From: CAXSBA01 sp965277105
Lineage (GTDB): Bacteria > Spirochaetota > UBA12135 > COTS27 > CAXSBA01
DNA length: 64,000 bases
Direction of reading: 5' to 3'
Assembly: GCA_965277105.1 (NCBI GenBank)
Contig: OZ255710.1
Location: forward strand, 1,621,130 to 1,685,129
The position numbers were made by a program, and so were the translations under genes. Of the stretch, positions 25,551 through 32,901 are shown in pieces. The notes under the pieces are model-generated. The model saw only the letters and a list, made by a program, of their open reading frames with translations. It did no database searches and was not told the origin of the DNA. Each line of letters opens with the position of its first letter. Position 1 is the stretch's first letter.

Positions 25551-26577
25551 TAAAATCTTTGTTGAAGAGGAAGTTGCTCGCCTGCCTCGCACCAAAAACA
25601 TTTTAAATTTCTTGGGGAAGGAGCCCATTTTGATTAAAAAAATCGACAATGTTTTTGGTAGAGTTCGAAAGCCTTATTTAGAGAAACGCACTAATTTAAA
25701 TTTGCTTATTGGCAAGAAAAGAGGCACGCTAGTAAAACTCGCTCCCGATGCTTATGGGCAAACTTTTTCTCATAGTAAGGAAGCTCTTCACTATTATTTT
25801 ATTCACGCTTATAACTGCCTTTATGAATGCGAGTATTGTTATTTGCAAGGATATTTTTCTTCTCCGGACTTGGTCTTTTTTGTTAATCACGAAGAGATTA
25901 TCGCGGCAATGGAGAAGAAAGTTAGCGAGCATCCCGATAAAAAATTATTCTTCCATGGAGGAGAATTCAGCGACAGTTTGGTTTTTTCTCATATTACTAA
26001 TGAATTACCACTTTACTGGAGTTTTTTTAAAAAGCACCCTCAAGCTACTTTGGAGTTAAGGAGTAAGTCGAATAACATCCAGGCACTTTTAGTTTTACCT
26101 CCTTTGCCCAATGCTGTTATTAGTTTTACACTTTCACCAGAAGTGATTATTAAAAAATACGAACATAAAACCCCTTCTTTAAAAGCTAGGTTGTCGGCTA
26201 TTAGCGAACTTAGTGCTAAGGGTTTTACTTTAGGCATTCATTTGGATCCCATTTTTTATCACCCAGAAGTTGCTAGCAGGTATGAGTCTCTGATTAAGGA
26301 TTTGAGTAAGGCGTTAGCAGAGAGAAAAACTCAATTAGCTTACCTTTCTTTAGGGGTGGTACGCTTCCCGAAAGATATTTTCCAACAAGTGCAGGAAAAT
26401 TATTCTACTAGTGATTGGCTACAAGAAGATTTTAAAACGTCTTTTGATGGGAAGTTGCGCTATCCTAGGCCTCAGAGAAAATTTTTATTGAAGCAACTAC
26501 AACAAAAATTAATGGATAAGGGATTTTGCAAAAAATCTATTTATTTTTGTATGGAGCAACAAGAATTGGAGGATTAG
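25537..26577 (+). CDS. Spore photoproduct lyase-like radical SAM protein
   Basis: This 346-residue protein aligns along its length with SplB-type spore photoproduct lyases (COG1533), with the radical SAM cysteines Cys94, Cys98 and Cys101 in NCLYECEYCYLQG. The N-terminal region, a TLELRSKSNN strand, FTLSPEVI and GFTLGIHLDPIFYH follow the SPL order. The SPL hydrogen-donor cysteine (Cys141 of B. subtilis, in a CTSD context) is replaced here by Glu143 in GGEFSD. The organism is unlikely to form spores. A different substrate is therefore likely. The gene overlaps the nucleosidase-like gene by 14 bases. Confidence 0.75.
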   Translation: MATFNKIFVEEEVARLPRTKNILNFLGKEPILIKKIDNVFGRVRKPYLEKRTNLNLLIGKKRGTLVKLAPDAYGQTFSHSKEALHYYFIHAYNCLYECEYCYLQGYFSSPDLVFFVNHEEIIAAMEKKVSEHPDKKLFFHGGEFSDSLVFSHITNELPLYWSFFKKHPQATLELRSKSNNIQALLVLPPLPNAVISFTLSPEVIIKKYEHKTPSLKARLSAISELSAKGFTLGIHLDPIFYHPEVASRYESLIKDLSKALAERKTQLAYLSLGVVRFPKDIFQQVQENYSTSDWLQEDFKTSFDGKLRYPRPQRKFLLKQLQQKLMDKGFCKKSIYFCMEQQELED

Positions 26578-26589
26578 AAAAAGTTTAAG

Positions 26590-26663
26590 TGAATAAAATA
26601 GAAAATTATTATTTTATTCATTTCATAACTCCCTAATATTTTTCATTAAGGAATTATGAAATG
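26590..26663. terminator. Two overlapping hairpins between convergent genes
   Basis: TGAATAAAATA (26590-26600) pairs with TATTTTATTCA (26610-26620). CATTTCATAA (26619-26628) pairs with TTATGAAATG (26654-26663), extended by TCC/GGA and TAAT/ATTA across single mismatches. The two stems share two bases. They lie between the convergent SPL-like and beta-propeller genes and probably form a bidirectional terminator. Confidence 0.65.
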
Positions 26664-26677
26664 ATTAATAAGAAAAC

Positions 26678-28531
26678 TTAATTATTTAATTGGAAAATGC
26701 TGATACCATCATCTCCACCCACCATTGATGAAACAAGAAGATAAGCTTTCCCGTTGATTACCGTAGTAGCGGTTTTATTAGCCTTTTCTAGTTTGTAAGT
26801 ATTCCCTTTATATCCATCTTCTTTGTCTCCTACACTTGCGGTGTGAGTAAATGTTCCATCATCATTAATCTTAAACAGACTTACTCCGTTACCTATGTCA
26901 GTGTCAGCCCCTTCCCCAGTAATTAACAAGTAGGTGGTGTTGTTTATTTCGACAGTATTAAAAGAAGTCGAAGAGAACAATCCAAGTGCATTAATCCCAG
27001 TGTCACCAGGATAAATCTGTCGCCCATATTGTAAGTCTTCTTTTAAGGTTAATGTTCCATCGTTATTTACTGTGAAAACTCTAGTAGTATTACCACTCTT
27101 TAAAGTAAAGAGATAAGTAACACTTCCTACTTTTGCAGTTGTCATAGGAAAGCCATAATTATAATTTTGTTCATAGATATCTTGAACGCTAGCAAATGTT
27201 AGTTTCCCTTGATCATTGACTTCAAATACATTCAACTTACGACTATTCCCTGCGACAAAAAGAAAAGTAGAACTGCCCACTAGAGCAGTAGCAACCTTGT
27301 TAGCTGTAGTTAATGCATCTTTACTATCAGTATGAGTTAATGAGCCACCATTATTTATCTTAAATACACTTACTCCATTATCACCTTGTGCTGCTGCGAA
27401 GAGGTAGGTGCTACTTCCTATTTCTGCAGTAGTAATTGATTTAACCGATTTTAATTTATAAGTATTCCCATTATTCCCATCATCTGTATCAGTAATGGTT
27501 TCAATATAAGTTAGCTTCGCCTGATCGTCTATACTATATATACTTATGCTGGAAGTTTTAACCCCGGCGGCAAAAAGATAATTAACTCCCCCCATTTCTG
27601 CAGTAGCTAAAGAAAAAATTTGAGGAATTTCTTGCTTGGCCTGATAATAATCATCATTAGTATCAACTGGATTACTATCTAATGTGCCATCGTCATTAAC
27701 TTTAAATACACTGACCCCATAATAATTACCAGTAAAAAGATAGTTTTTGTCTTGTATTTTTAGAATGGTTTTAAATAAAACATTTTCACTAAATGAGATA
27801 TTTTGAATATTATTGGGGACAATTTTAATGGCGTAGCTTTTGCCTAAATCGATTCTTCCGCTATATAGTCCATTGCCAGTAATTTCTAATTCAAAAGTAT
27901 AAATTCCTATAGGCAAGTTTTCTTCTACAACTATTTCCCATTGGTTGTCTTCTTTTGTGGGATTGATTTTTATTTTGTCTGATTGGAAATTGGCTGATGT
28001 ATTAGAAAAACTAAGTTGCCCAGTTTTTTCTTCATCAAGTTTGATATCCCCAAAGGGAAAGCGACCATATTGCAGGTCTTTTTTTATTTCTTCTAGTTGT
28101 GGCCTATTATAAATATCATTATCAGTTAGTTTTGTAGAACTAACATTAAGAGTTAAGAGAGCGGTAGTAAAAGTAACTCCTTGATAGCTGTCAGTTCCAG
28201 TAATTGCTATTTGGAAGGTGTAGGTTGCTATAGGCAAGCCTTTACTTATTGTTATAATTCCAGAGGTCTTACCTACTTTTATTTTATCGCTAGGAAAGTT
28301 TCCGTTAGAGCTTGTCCCATTCGTTAAAACAAAGTTAGCGGTTATACCACTTGCCACAGTCCCAAAAGCAAAACTATCATAATTAAAATCTTTATCTATA
28401 GTTTTATCTTCTATAGTAATGTCATTATTTGTAATTTGTTTTTCATTTGTAGTTGGAGTGTTAGTCGGGCAACTAAATAAAATAAAAAACAAAAGACAAA
28501 AAAAATATTTTGTTTTATTAAATTTTTTCAT
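26678..28531 (-). CDS. Beta-propeller lipoprotein with two N-terminal beta-sandwich modules
   Basis: This 617-residue protein has a signal peptide ending in a relaxed lipobox (FILFSC, Cys21), so it is probably a surface or periplasmic lipoprotein. Two similar beta-sandwich modules follow (about 45-130 and 150-240), sharing a SDKIK strand and a pattern of LPIxTYTFxxxITGxxxYxG. Residues about 250-617 form at least seven repeats of the kind LFAAGxxxxGVSVFKINDDGTL, the pattern of lactonase-like beta-propellers. An AAGGA ribosome-binding site precedes the ATG, and a TATAAT lies about 50 bases upstream. A related protein is cut by the right window edge. Function is unknown; binding or adhesion is likely. 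Confidence 0.75.
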   Translation of the reverse strand: MKKFNKTKYFFCLLFFILFSCPTNTPTTNEKQITNNDITIEDKTIDKDFNYDSFAFGTVASGITANFVLTNGTSSNGNFPSDKIKVGKTSGIITISKGLPIATYTFQIAITGTDSYQGVTFTTALLTLNVSSTKLTDNDIYNRPQLEEIKKDLQYGRFPFGDIKLDEEKTGQLSFSNTSANFQSDKIKINPTKEDNQWEIVVEENLPIGIYTFELEITGNGLYSGRIDLGKSYAIKIVPNNIQNISFSENVLFKTILKIQDKNYLFTGNYYGVSVFKVNDDGTLDSNPVDTNDDYYQAKQEIPQIFSLATAEMGGVNYLFAAGVKTSSISIYSIDDQAKLTYIETITDTDDGNNGNTYKLKSVKSITTAEIGSSTYLFAAAQGDNGVSVFKINNGGSLTHTDSKDALTTANKVATALVGSSTFLFVAGNSRKLNVFEVNDQGKLTFASVQDIYEQNYNYGFPMTTAKVGSVTYLFTLKSGNTTRVFTVNNDGTLTLKEDLQYGRQIYPGDTGINALGLFSSTSFNTVEINNTTYLLITGEGADTDIGNGVSLFKINDDGTFTHTASVGDKEDGYKGNTYKLEKANKTATTVINGKAYLLVSSMVGGDDGISIFQLNN

Positions 28532-28610
28532 AATTTATATTTTCCTTGTATATTTATTTAAAATAATTAATTATCGCCCTATATTATAACTTGTTTTTTT
28601 ACCATTACTT

Positions 28611-28642
28611 ATAAAGTAATTTATCGTAAAAAAATTGTTCTA
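28611..28642. repeat. Left copy of an imperfect direct repeat flanking the island
   Basis: This copy shares an exact 17-base core, TAATTTATCGTAAAAAA (28617-28633), with the copy at 31658-31686. ATAAA before and GTTCTA after also match, with 1-2 base gaps. The core at the right end encodes the last residues of the isochorismate synthase. In DNA this AT-rich, one 17-base match in the window is possible by chance, so the flanking extension and position carry the argument. Confidence 0.45.
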
Positions 28643-28770
28643 TCCATATCCCCGAGAATTATTGCTACAGGGAGCAATAAAATACCAGAAACTTTGTTTA
28701 GCAGACGATTAAATAAAGGAATAAAAGATGCGAAAAAATTATTTGTTGGGGATTTATGGCAGACAACATA
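28622..28770. other. Short open stretch without start codon; possible gene remnant
   Basis: On the minus strand about 50 codons before the TAA at 28622-28624 are open and encode a hydrophobic peptide (SGILLLPVAIILGD). The plus strand of the same stretch is also open for 47 codons. Neither has a start codon or ribosome-binding site, and neither matches a family I know. It may be debris at the island edge. Confidence 0.2.
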
Positions 28771-28802
28771 AGGCCTTTAAGGAAATTCTGCTTTTTATGC
28801 AT

Positions 28803-29384
28803 TTACTGACATCCATTATGTTTTTTCCACATTTCTGCATTATGACCTTGGGGAATATTTCTGCACGGATCTTGAGAATACCCCCGCAATTGGTTATACA
28901 AGATGATTTGCTCATCTGTAAGTATGTTTGGAGTTTTCAAATGCGTTGAGAGATGGACAACTCTTAGCCTTGCTCGAACATTTTCAATTTCTTTAACAAT
29001 CTTTTCTAAAAATTCTTGATTTATATTACCATTAGAAAAAGCATGGTTTAGTTTCCCTTCAAGATTAATCAATTGTTCTCCTAGAGTGATTGCTTCTGCC
29101 TTCATTTCGTTGTAAATTTTTTGAATTGCTCTTTTCTGTGCTTTAGTAAGACTGATTTCTTCTTCCATTTCCAGAATGTGTACTGGTCCAGGTACTCCAT
29201 TTAGTTCGGCAGCTTTTGCCATTCCCCATCCGCCTCCTTTTCTGAGTTCTTTTATATCATCAGGTGAAAGACTTTTAATTTCTCTGTGTTGCTCTCCGAT
29301 ATATTTTGATGTATATGTTTCAGCAAACAATAATATCGGAATCAAAAATACCAGTATTAGAAGAAAATGTGATTTTGATTTCAT
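28803..29384 (-). CDS. Periplasmic Spy/CpxP (LTxxQ)-like protein
   Basis: This 193-residue protein has a clear signal peptide (FLLILVFLIPILLFAET). The helical body holds two LTxxQ-type motifs, SLTKAQKRAIQKIY and ILTDEQIILYNQL, separated by a coiled segment. This is the pattern of the Spy/CpxP family and of related heavy-metal-sensing or chaperone proteins in the periplasm. A GAGGT ribosome-binding site lies just before the ATG. The G+C content is visibly higher than that of the core genes around the island. It starts 36 bases after the glycosyltransferase pseudogene. Chaperone or metal-response roles are both possible. Confidence 0.65.
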   Translation of the reverse strand: MKSKSHFLLILVFLIPILLFAETYTSKYIGEQHREIKSLSPDDIKELRKGGGWGMAKAAELNGVPGPVHILEMEEEISLTKAQKRAIQKIYNEMKAEAITLGEQLINLEGKLNHAFSNGNINQEFLEKIVKEIENVRARLRVVHLSTHLKTPNILTDEQIILYNQLRGYSQDPCRNIPQGHNAEMWKKHNGCQ

Positions 29385-29419
29385 GGTGACCTCTCAGTTT
29401 ATTTGTAGTGCTTTGTTAC

Positions 29420-30306
29420 CTATTTGATTATTTTTTCAATCATTTGTACTAATTTGTCGGAAGGACCTTTTTGTAGTTTGCGAGCAAATAAGGATTTAGA
29501 ACTTATTAAATTACTAATATCGCTCTCATCTAATACGTTTGGCAAGGATTTGCCCTTTGCGTTCCAGTCAATATAATGAAAACCGCGTTCATTGGAGTCA
29601 AAATAGCTACTTGGATCTTCAGCCTTTTCAAAATCATGAGAAATATTTGCAGAAAATGGAGAGTTTTTAACAATTGAATGAAAAAAGATTTCATCAGGAA
29701 CTAAGGTATACTTGTGAAAAGATATATAGTCCTCGTTGTGCTTAATAAAGTTGAGTATATACCTTACACACTCATGTGTAAGTGCCCACCACTGCGATCC
29801 CCAGTAAAGACTGATATTATTTAAACTCTTCTGGGAATCTTTGGTAATTTGTAAATTATTCTATTAAATCGGCTATCTATGAAGTAAAAGTATTTCACAT
29901 ATTTGCAATGCATATTATTATTTGAAGCCTCAAGTAATTTTTCAATACTAATGTATTCAATTTCAGAATCAAAGGCTGCTTTTATGTTGCTTAAAGGCTT
30001 AATTGGAAAATCAGACCCACTGAGAAGGCAAAAGCGATCAAAATGCTCTTTGAAGTTTAAGCTTGCATCTAAAAGACTTAACGTAGCTTCAACTTGACTA
30101 AATCCACCCTAGTTAACCCTGACTCTATTTTCATAATCAAGGAAGATAACATTTTTATGTTGAGAAATACATCTTTGGAATTCAGAAATATCTACTTTTT
30201 TGTCTATGTGAATGAAGATGTATGCCCAGTCGCAAAGCAAGGACTCGACTAACTTGGCTAAATGAGTTGGCTGTCTGTGCGCCATTATGAGAATTGCAAC
30301 TTTCAT
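29420..30306 (-). pseudogene. Decayed core-2/I-branching (GT14) glycosyltransferase
   Basis: The minus strand from the ATG at 30306 encodes VAILIMAHRQPTHLAKLV, IFIHIDKK and VIFLDYENRVRVN, the start of PF02485 glycosyltransferases. A TAG at 30109-30111 follows, exactly where the family has the tryptophan of VNWGG. The same frame then continues as GGFSQVEATLSLLDA, CLLSGSDFPIKPL and so on to a TAA at 29821-29823. There a one-base deletion shifts the frame, after which LYWGSQWWALTHECV, VPDEIFFHSIV, FHYIDW and SLFARKL complete a normal C-terminus ending at 29420. One nonsense and one frameshift in an otherwise well-preserved sequence indicate recent inactivation. The family makes branched surface glycans. 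Confidence 0.85.
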
Positions 30307-30328
30307 TTTTTTGTGTATTCTCTAAAAT

Positions 30329-30391
30329 AGTTAACGATTAAACTCAGGAGAAATGGTACGGTACGCCGTCCGCTGAAATGATTTGTTAGCT
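30329..30391 (-). repeat. Integron attC-like recombination site
   Basis: On the minus strand AGCTAAC (30385-30391) and GTTAACT (30329-30335) form complementary outer R''/R' boxes, with one mismatch, 63 bases end to end. Inside, AAATCATTTCAGCGGACG matches the typical L'' stretch of attC sites, and CTCCTGAGTTTAATC is its imperfect complement. The stop codon of the FkbM gene (30386-30388) falls in the R'' box, as is usual for gene cassettes. The segment is markedly more GC-rich than its flanks. No integrase gene is in the window. Confidence 0.6.
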
Positions 30392-31051
30392 GATGCTTTT
30401 ACGTGTCCAGTTTTCCCACACAAATTTATATTGGTAGCTTGGTTTATGAGTTTTTATCAAACTCTCTTGGATTCGCTCCATTCGAGAAAGAGAGTCTTGC
30501 GAGATTTGATGAAATTGAACTTGAATATTTTTTATGCGATTAACTAATTTTGTTTCAATCAATCTTTCGAGAAGCTCGTACTCGCCACCTTCAATATTGA
30601 TCTTCATTAGATCAATATCCTGATTATCTTTTATATGCTCTTCTATCCAATCTTTAACATCAACAAGTTCAATTTTTTCTTTACTCCCTGATTTTCCAAA
30701 TATTGAGCTTCCATCCGCTGAAAGGTGAATTTCTTCAGATCGAGAAGTCTTCCCAAGACCATATCGATAAACTTGGATTTTACCATTTTTAGTGAATCGC
30801 TCGCTTATTCGACTAGCAAAAGAGCTTACGGGTTCAAAAACAAAAATGGGGCATTGATAACGACCAAATAGATCACTTGCCCACTGCCCTTCGTAACCAC
30901 CAAGATCAAAAACGATAGACTCTTCATTGAGATCATAATTAAACCTTAAAGCATAGTCTCCGCCATCTGTATACCATTTTCTTACCATCAACTGATGCTG
31001 AGAAGAAAAGGTTCCTCCCTTCAGATAGCTTAATATTTTATTAATGAGCAT
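30386..31051 (-). CDS. FkbM-type SAM-dependent methyltransferase
   Basis: From the ATG at 31051 this is a 221-residue methyltransferase. It has the SAM-binding IVFDLGGYEGQWASDL, a second motif FVFEPV, and the FkbM-type LMKINIEGGEYELLERL. FkbM enzymes O-methylate sugars or polyketides and are common in surface-glycan clusters. The frame is open to 31111, but the chosen ATG overlaps the upstream DsrE-like gene by only 11 bases. The stop codon lies inside the attC-like site. Codon use is less AT-biased than in core genes. The acceptor is unknown. Confidence 0.82.
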   Translation of the reverse strand: MLINKILSYLKGGTFSSQHQLMVRKWYTDGGDYALRFNYDLNEESIVFDLGGYEGQWASDLFGRYQCPIFVFEPVSSFASRISERFTKNGKIQVYRYGLGKTSRSEEIHLSADGSSIFGKSGSKEKIELVDVKDWIEEHIKDNQDIDLMKINIEGGEYELLERLIETKLVNRIKNIQVQFHQISQDSLSRMERIQESLIKTHKPSYQYKFVWENWTRKSIS

Positions 31052-31418
31052 AATAATCTGATCGCATATTCCCAGATAATGCTTCATATAATTGTGGGAA
31101 ACATCCGGCAACTACGCCTTCTACAGTATTCTTAGCGGTTACGTTCCCAGATCCGCATTGATGGAACTTTCCATTTGCCATATCGCGCCGAAGAGCACAT
31201 TGATCACAAATCATCAAAAGAATGTTTTGTTCTTTGGCAATTTTTGCTAAACGTTCGCCATTAGCATCACCTTTTCTCAAGAAAAATAAATTGTCATCAA
31301 AAAACATCATGCCTATAACATTAGCACCATGATTACCTTGTTCAATTTGAGGTAATATCATTGTTGCTAGCTGAAAAGTTGATGCTATATTGTTACGAAA
31401 TACATATGCTACTTTCAT
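31041..31418 (-). CDS. DsrE-like small cysteine-rich protein
   Basis: This 125-residue cytoplasmic protein has a DsrE-type fold pattern: an initial MKVAYVFRN strand, GANVIGMMFFDDN, then NILLMICDQCALRR and VVAGCFPQLYEAL. The cysteines in CDQC, HQCGSG and AGCF recall sulfur-relay DsrE relatives. From memory, the GCFP-LYEAL ending resembles the DsrE-related protein of a selenium-associated gene set (SaoD), but this cannot be checked here. An AGGAG site lies 9 bases before the ATG. It probably shares a cassette and transcript with the FkbM gene, although a functional link is not obvious. Confidence 0.6.
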   Translation of the reverse strand: MKVAYVFRNNIASTFQLATMILPQIEQGNHGANVIGMMFFDDNLFFLRKGDANGERLAKIAKEQNILLMICDQCALRRDMANGKFHQCGSGNVTAKNTVEGVVAGCFPQLYEALSGNMRSDYYAH

Positions 31419-31539
31419 TTAATTTTCTCCTAATTTAATAAAGATAAAGAATACTGAAAATTAAAGCGATTTTCTCTGCCTTTCAATAATCATAATATTA
31501 TTTTAAAATTATACATTGAATTTTTTATATTATTGAATT

Positions 31540-31614
31540 TTAACCCATAAAAGCAAAGTCCTTAATATTATTCTGTTTGATTAAATCAAGAAGTTTGGCA
31601 CTTATGATATGAGT
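31540..31614 (-). pseudogene. Possible C-terminal remnant of an unidentified gene
   Basis: About 24 codons ending at a TAA encode SAKLLDLIKQNNIKDFAFMG, which looks like the end of a real protein (compare C-termini of immunity-type proteins), but there is no start codon and a stop lies directly before it. It sits between the DsrE-like gene and the right repeat. The rest of 31419-31666 is AT-rich; a TATAAT at 31508-31513 on the minus strand could drive the DsrE-FkbM pair. Confidence 0.2.
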
Positions 31615-31657
31615 TCAATACTATATATTAATTATTTATTTTTTTTCTAAAATATTT

Positions 31658-31686
31658 ATAAATAATTTATCGTAAAAAACGTTCTA
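31658..31686. repeat. Right copy of the direct repeat flanking the island
   Basis: ATAAA, the 17-base core (31663-31679) and GTTCTA match the left copy at 28611-28642 with small gaps. This copy covers the stop codon and last codons (ERFLR-stop) of the isochorismate synthase gene, the kind of gene-end position that integrating elements often use. Confidence 0.45.
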
Positions 31687-32893
31687 ATAAATTTGTTTTT
31701 GCTTCGCTTTCTAGCCACTCTTTCCCGGGGTTAGAATCTTTAGTTACCCCTACTCCAGCATAGAGTAAATAACCACCTTTAACTAGTTGGCTGCAACGTA
31801 AATTGACATATAAATCAATTTTACTACAATGTTTTACCTCGGGTTCTCCCCAGGGCCCCAAGTACCCAGTGTAGTAATCCCTTTTATGCTTTTCTATTTC
31901 ACTAATAAATTTAATAGCTATTTTTCGGGGATAACCACAAATTGCTGGGGTGGGGTGAATTAGAGGAAGTATATCGTAAGGCAAAGTATCACCATAGTAT
32001 TTATTGGTATTGACTTTAAAAATAGTAGCCAAGTGGCAGAGGTTGCCGATGAGAAAATTTTTAGGGCCAATCTCTAAATATTCCCTGAGGCGTAGCGTTT
32101 TAAAAGCATCTACAATAAAGCGACTCACATAGGCCTGCTCAACAATTTCTTTTTCGCTCCAAATGGGTTGGTTGGTTATGGTTTTACTAGTTGGTGGTTG
32201 GGAGAAGTAATACGTTCCTGCTAAAGCTAAAGTTTGGAAAATATTTTTTTCGTCTTTACTGATAAGGAGTTCCGGGGTTGCTCCTACCCAGGTTCCTACT
32301 TTAGTCGAAGAAACAAAGTAAGTAAGGGTGTTGGGATAATTATTCGCTAAAGAAATGAAAAAACTAATAGGATCCACTTGACTGGGATTAAAGCGAATTT
32401 TACTTAAAACTATTTTCTGTAAGTCATCTTGCTCTTCTATTGTTTCCTTAATTTTTTGCACTTGTTGAATAAAAGTTTTTTTAGAAGTAGAAGGCTTAGA
32501 GGCTTTTCTATGATAATTTTCGAAATTATATTCTGTGGTTGTTTGAGAGAAAATCTTAGCTAACTCGTCGGCTAAAGCAACGGCTTTTTTTTTTTGCTGA
32601 TTATAAAATATTTTTTGTTGATCAAAATTAATGATAATGTCACTTTCAAAGTAACTAGTTTTTTGATTTTCTTCATAGGGAGTAAAAATAAAAACCGGAT
32701 GAGAATTAGAGAAATTCCGTAGGTTATTAATTTTTTCTTTTTTCACATCGCTAAGCGAAAAAATCAAGTATTTTTTATTGGAAAGAGGAAGTTGAAAAAA
32801 GATAAAACTTAATTTTTTTTTTCTAGCAAAACCGTAAAGTTTTTTTGCAATATTGTTATTGAAAATAATGGAATGGTTTTCTTGAAATTTCAT
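31667..32893 (-). CDS. menF: Isochorismate synthase
   Basis: This 408-residue chorismate-utilising enzyme converts chorismate to isochorismate for menaquinone or a siderophore. It has the family blocks KIVLSKIRF, VGTWVGATPELLIS, LALAGT, SEKEIVEQAYVSRFI, LIHPTPAICGYP and RDYYTGYLGPWGE. The TPAICGYP and YTGYLGPW versions and the SKIR opening resemble the Bacteroidota-type enzymes more than E. coli MenF. No other men or ent gene is present, so the pathway is inferred. uvrC lies 8 bases upstream, suggesting cotranscription. Confidence 0.85.
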   Translation of the reverse strand: MKFQENHSIIFNNNIAKKLYGFARKKKLSFIFFQLPLSNKKYLIFSLSDVKKEKINNLRNFSNSHPVFIFTPYEENQKTSYFESDIIINFDQQKIFYNQQKKKAVALADELAKIFSQTTTEYNFENYHRKASKPSTSKKTFIQQVQKIKETIEEQDDLQKIVLSKIRFNPSQVDPISFFISLANNYPNTLTYFVSSTKVGTWVGATPELLISKDEKNIFQTLALAGTYYFSQPPTSKTITNQPIWSEKEIVEQAYVSRFIVDAFKTLRLREYLEIGPKNFLIGNLCHLATIFKVNTNKYYGDTLPYDILPLIHPTPAICGYPRKIAIKFISEIEKHKRDYYTGYLGPWGEPEVKHCSKIDLYVNLRCSQLVKGGYLLYAGVGVTKDSNPGKEWLESEAKTNLLERFLR

Positions 32894-32901
32894 CTAAAAA
32901 A

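Noticed and set aside
28728..28949. Plus-strand ORF of 73 codons with an AAGGA-like site
   Set aside because: It overlaps the end of the Spy-like gene on the other strand and has no recognisable protein features.
29903..30097. Plus-strand ORF of 64 codons within the island
   Set aside because: It is antisense to the conserved middle part of the GT14 pseudogene.
30109..30111. UAG read-through (pyrrolysine-type recoding) in the glycosyltransferase gene
   Set aside because: A second, independent frameshift occurs downstream in the same gene, and ordinary genes such as nqrM use TAG as stop, so pseudogene decay is simpler.
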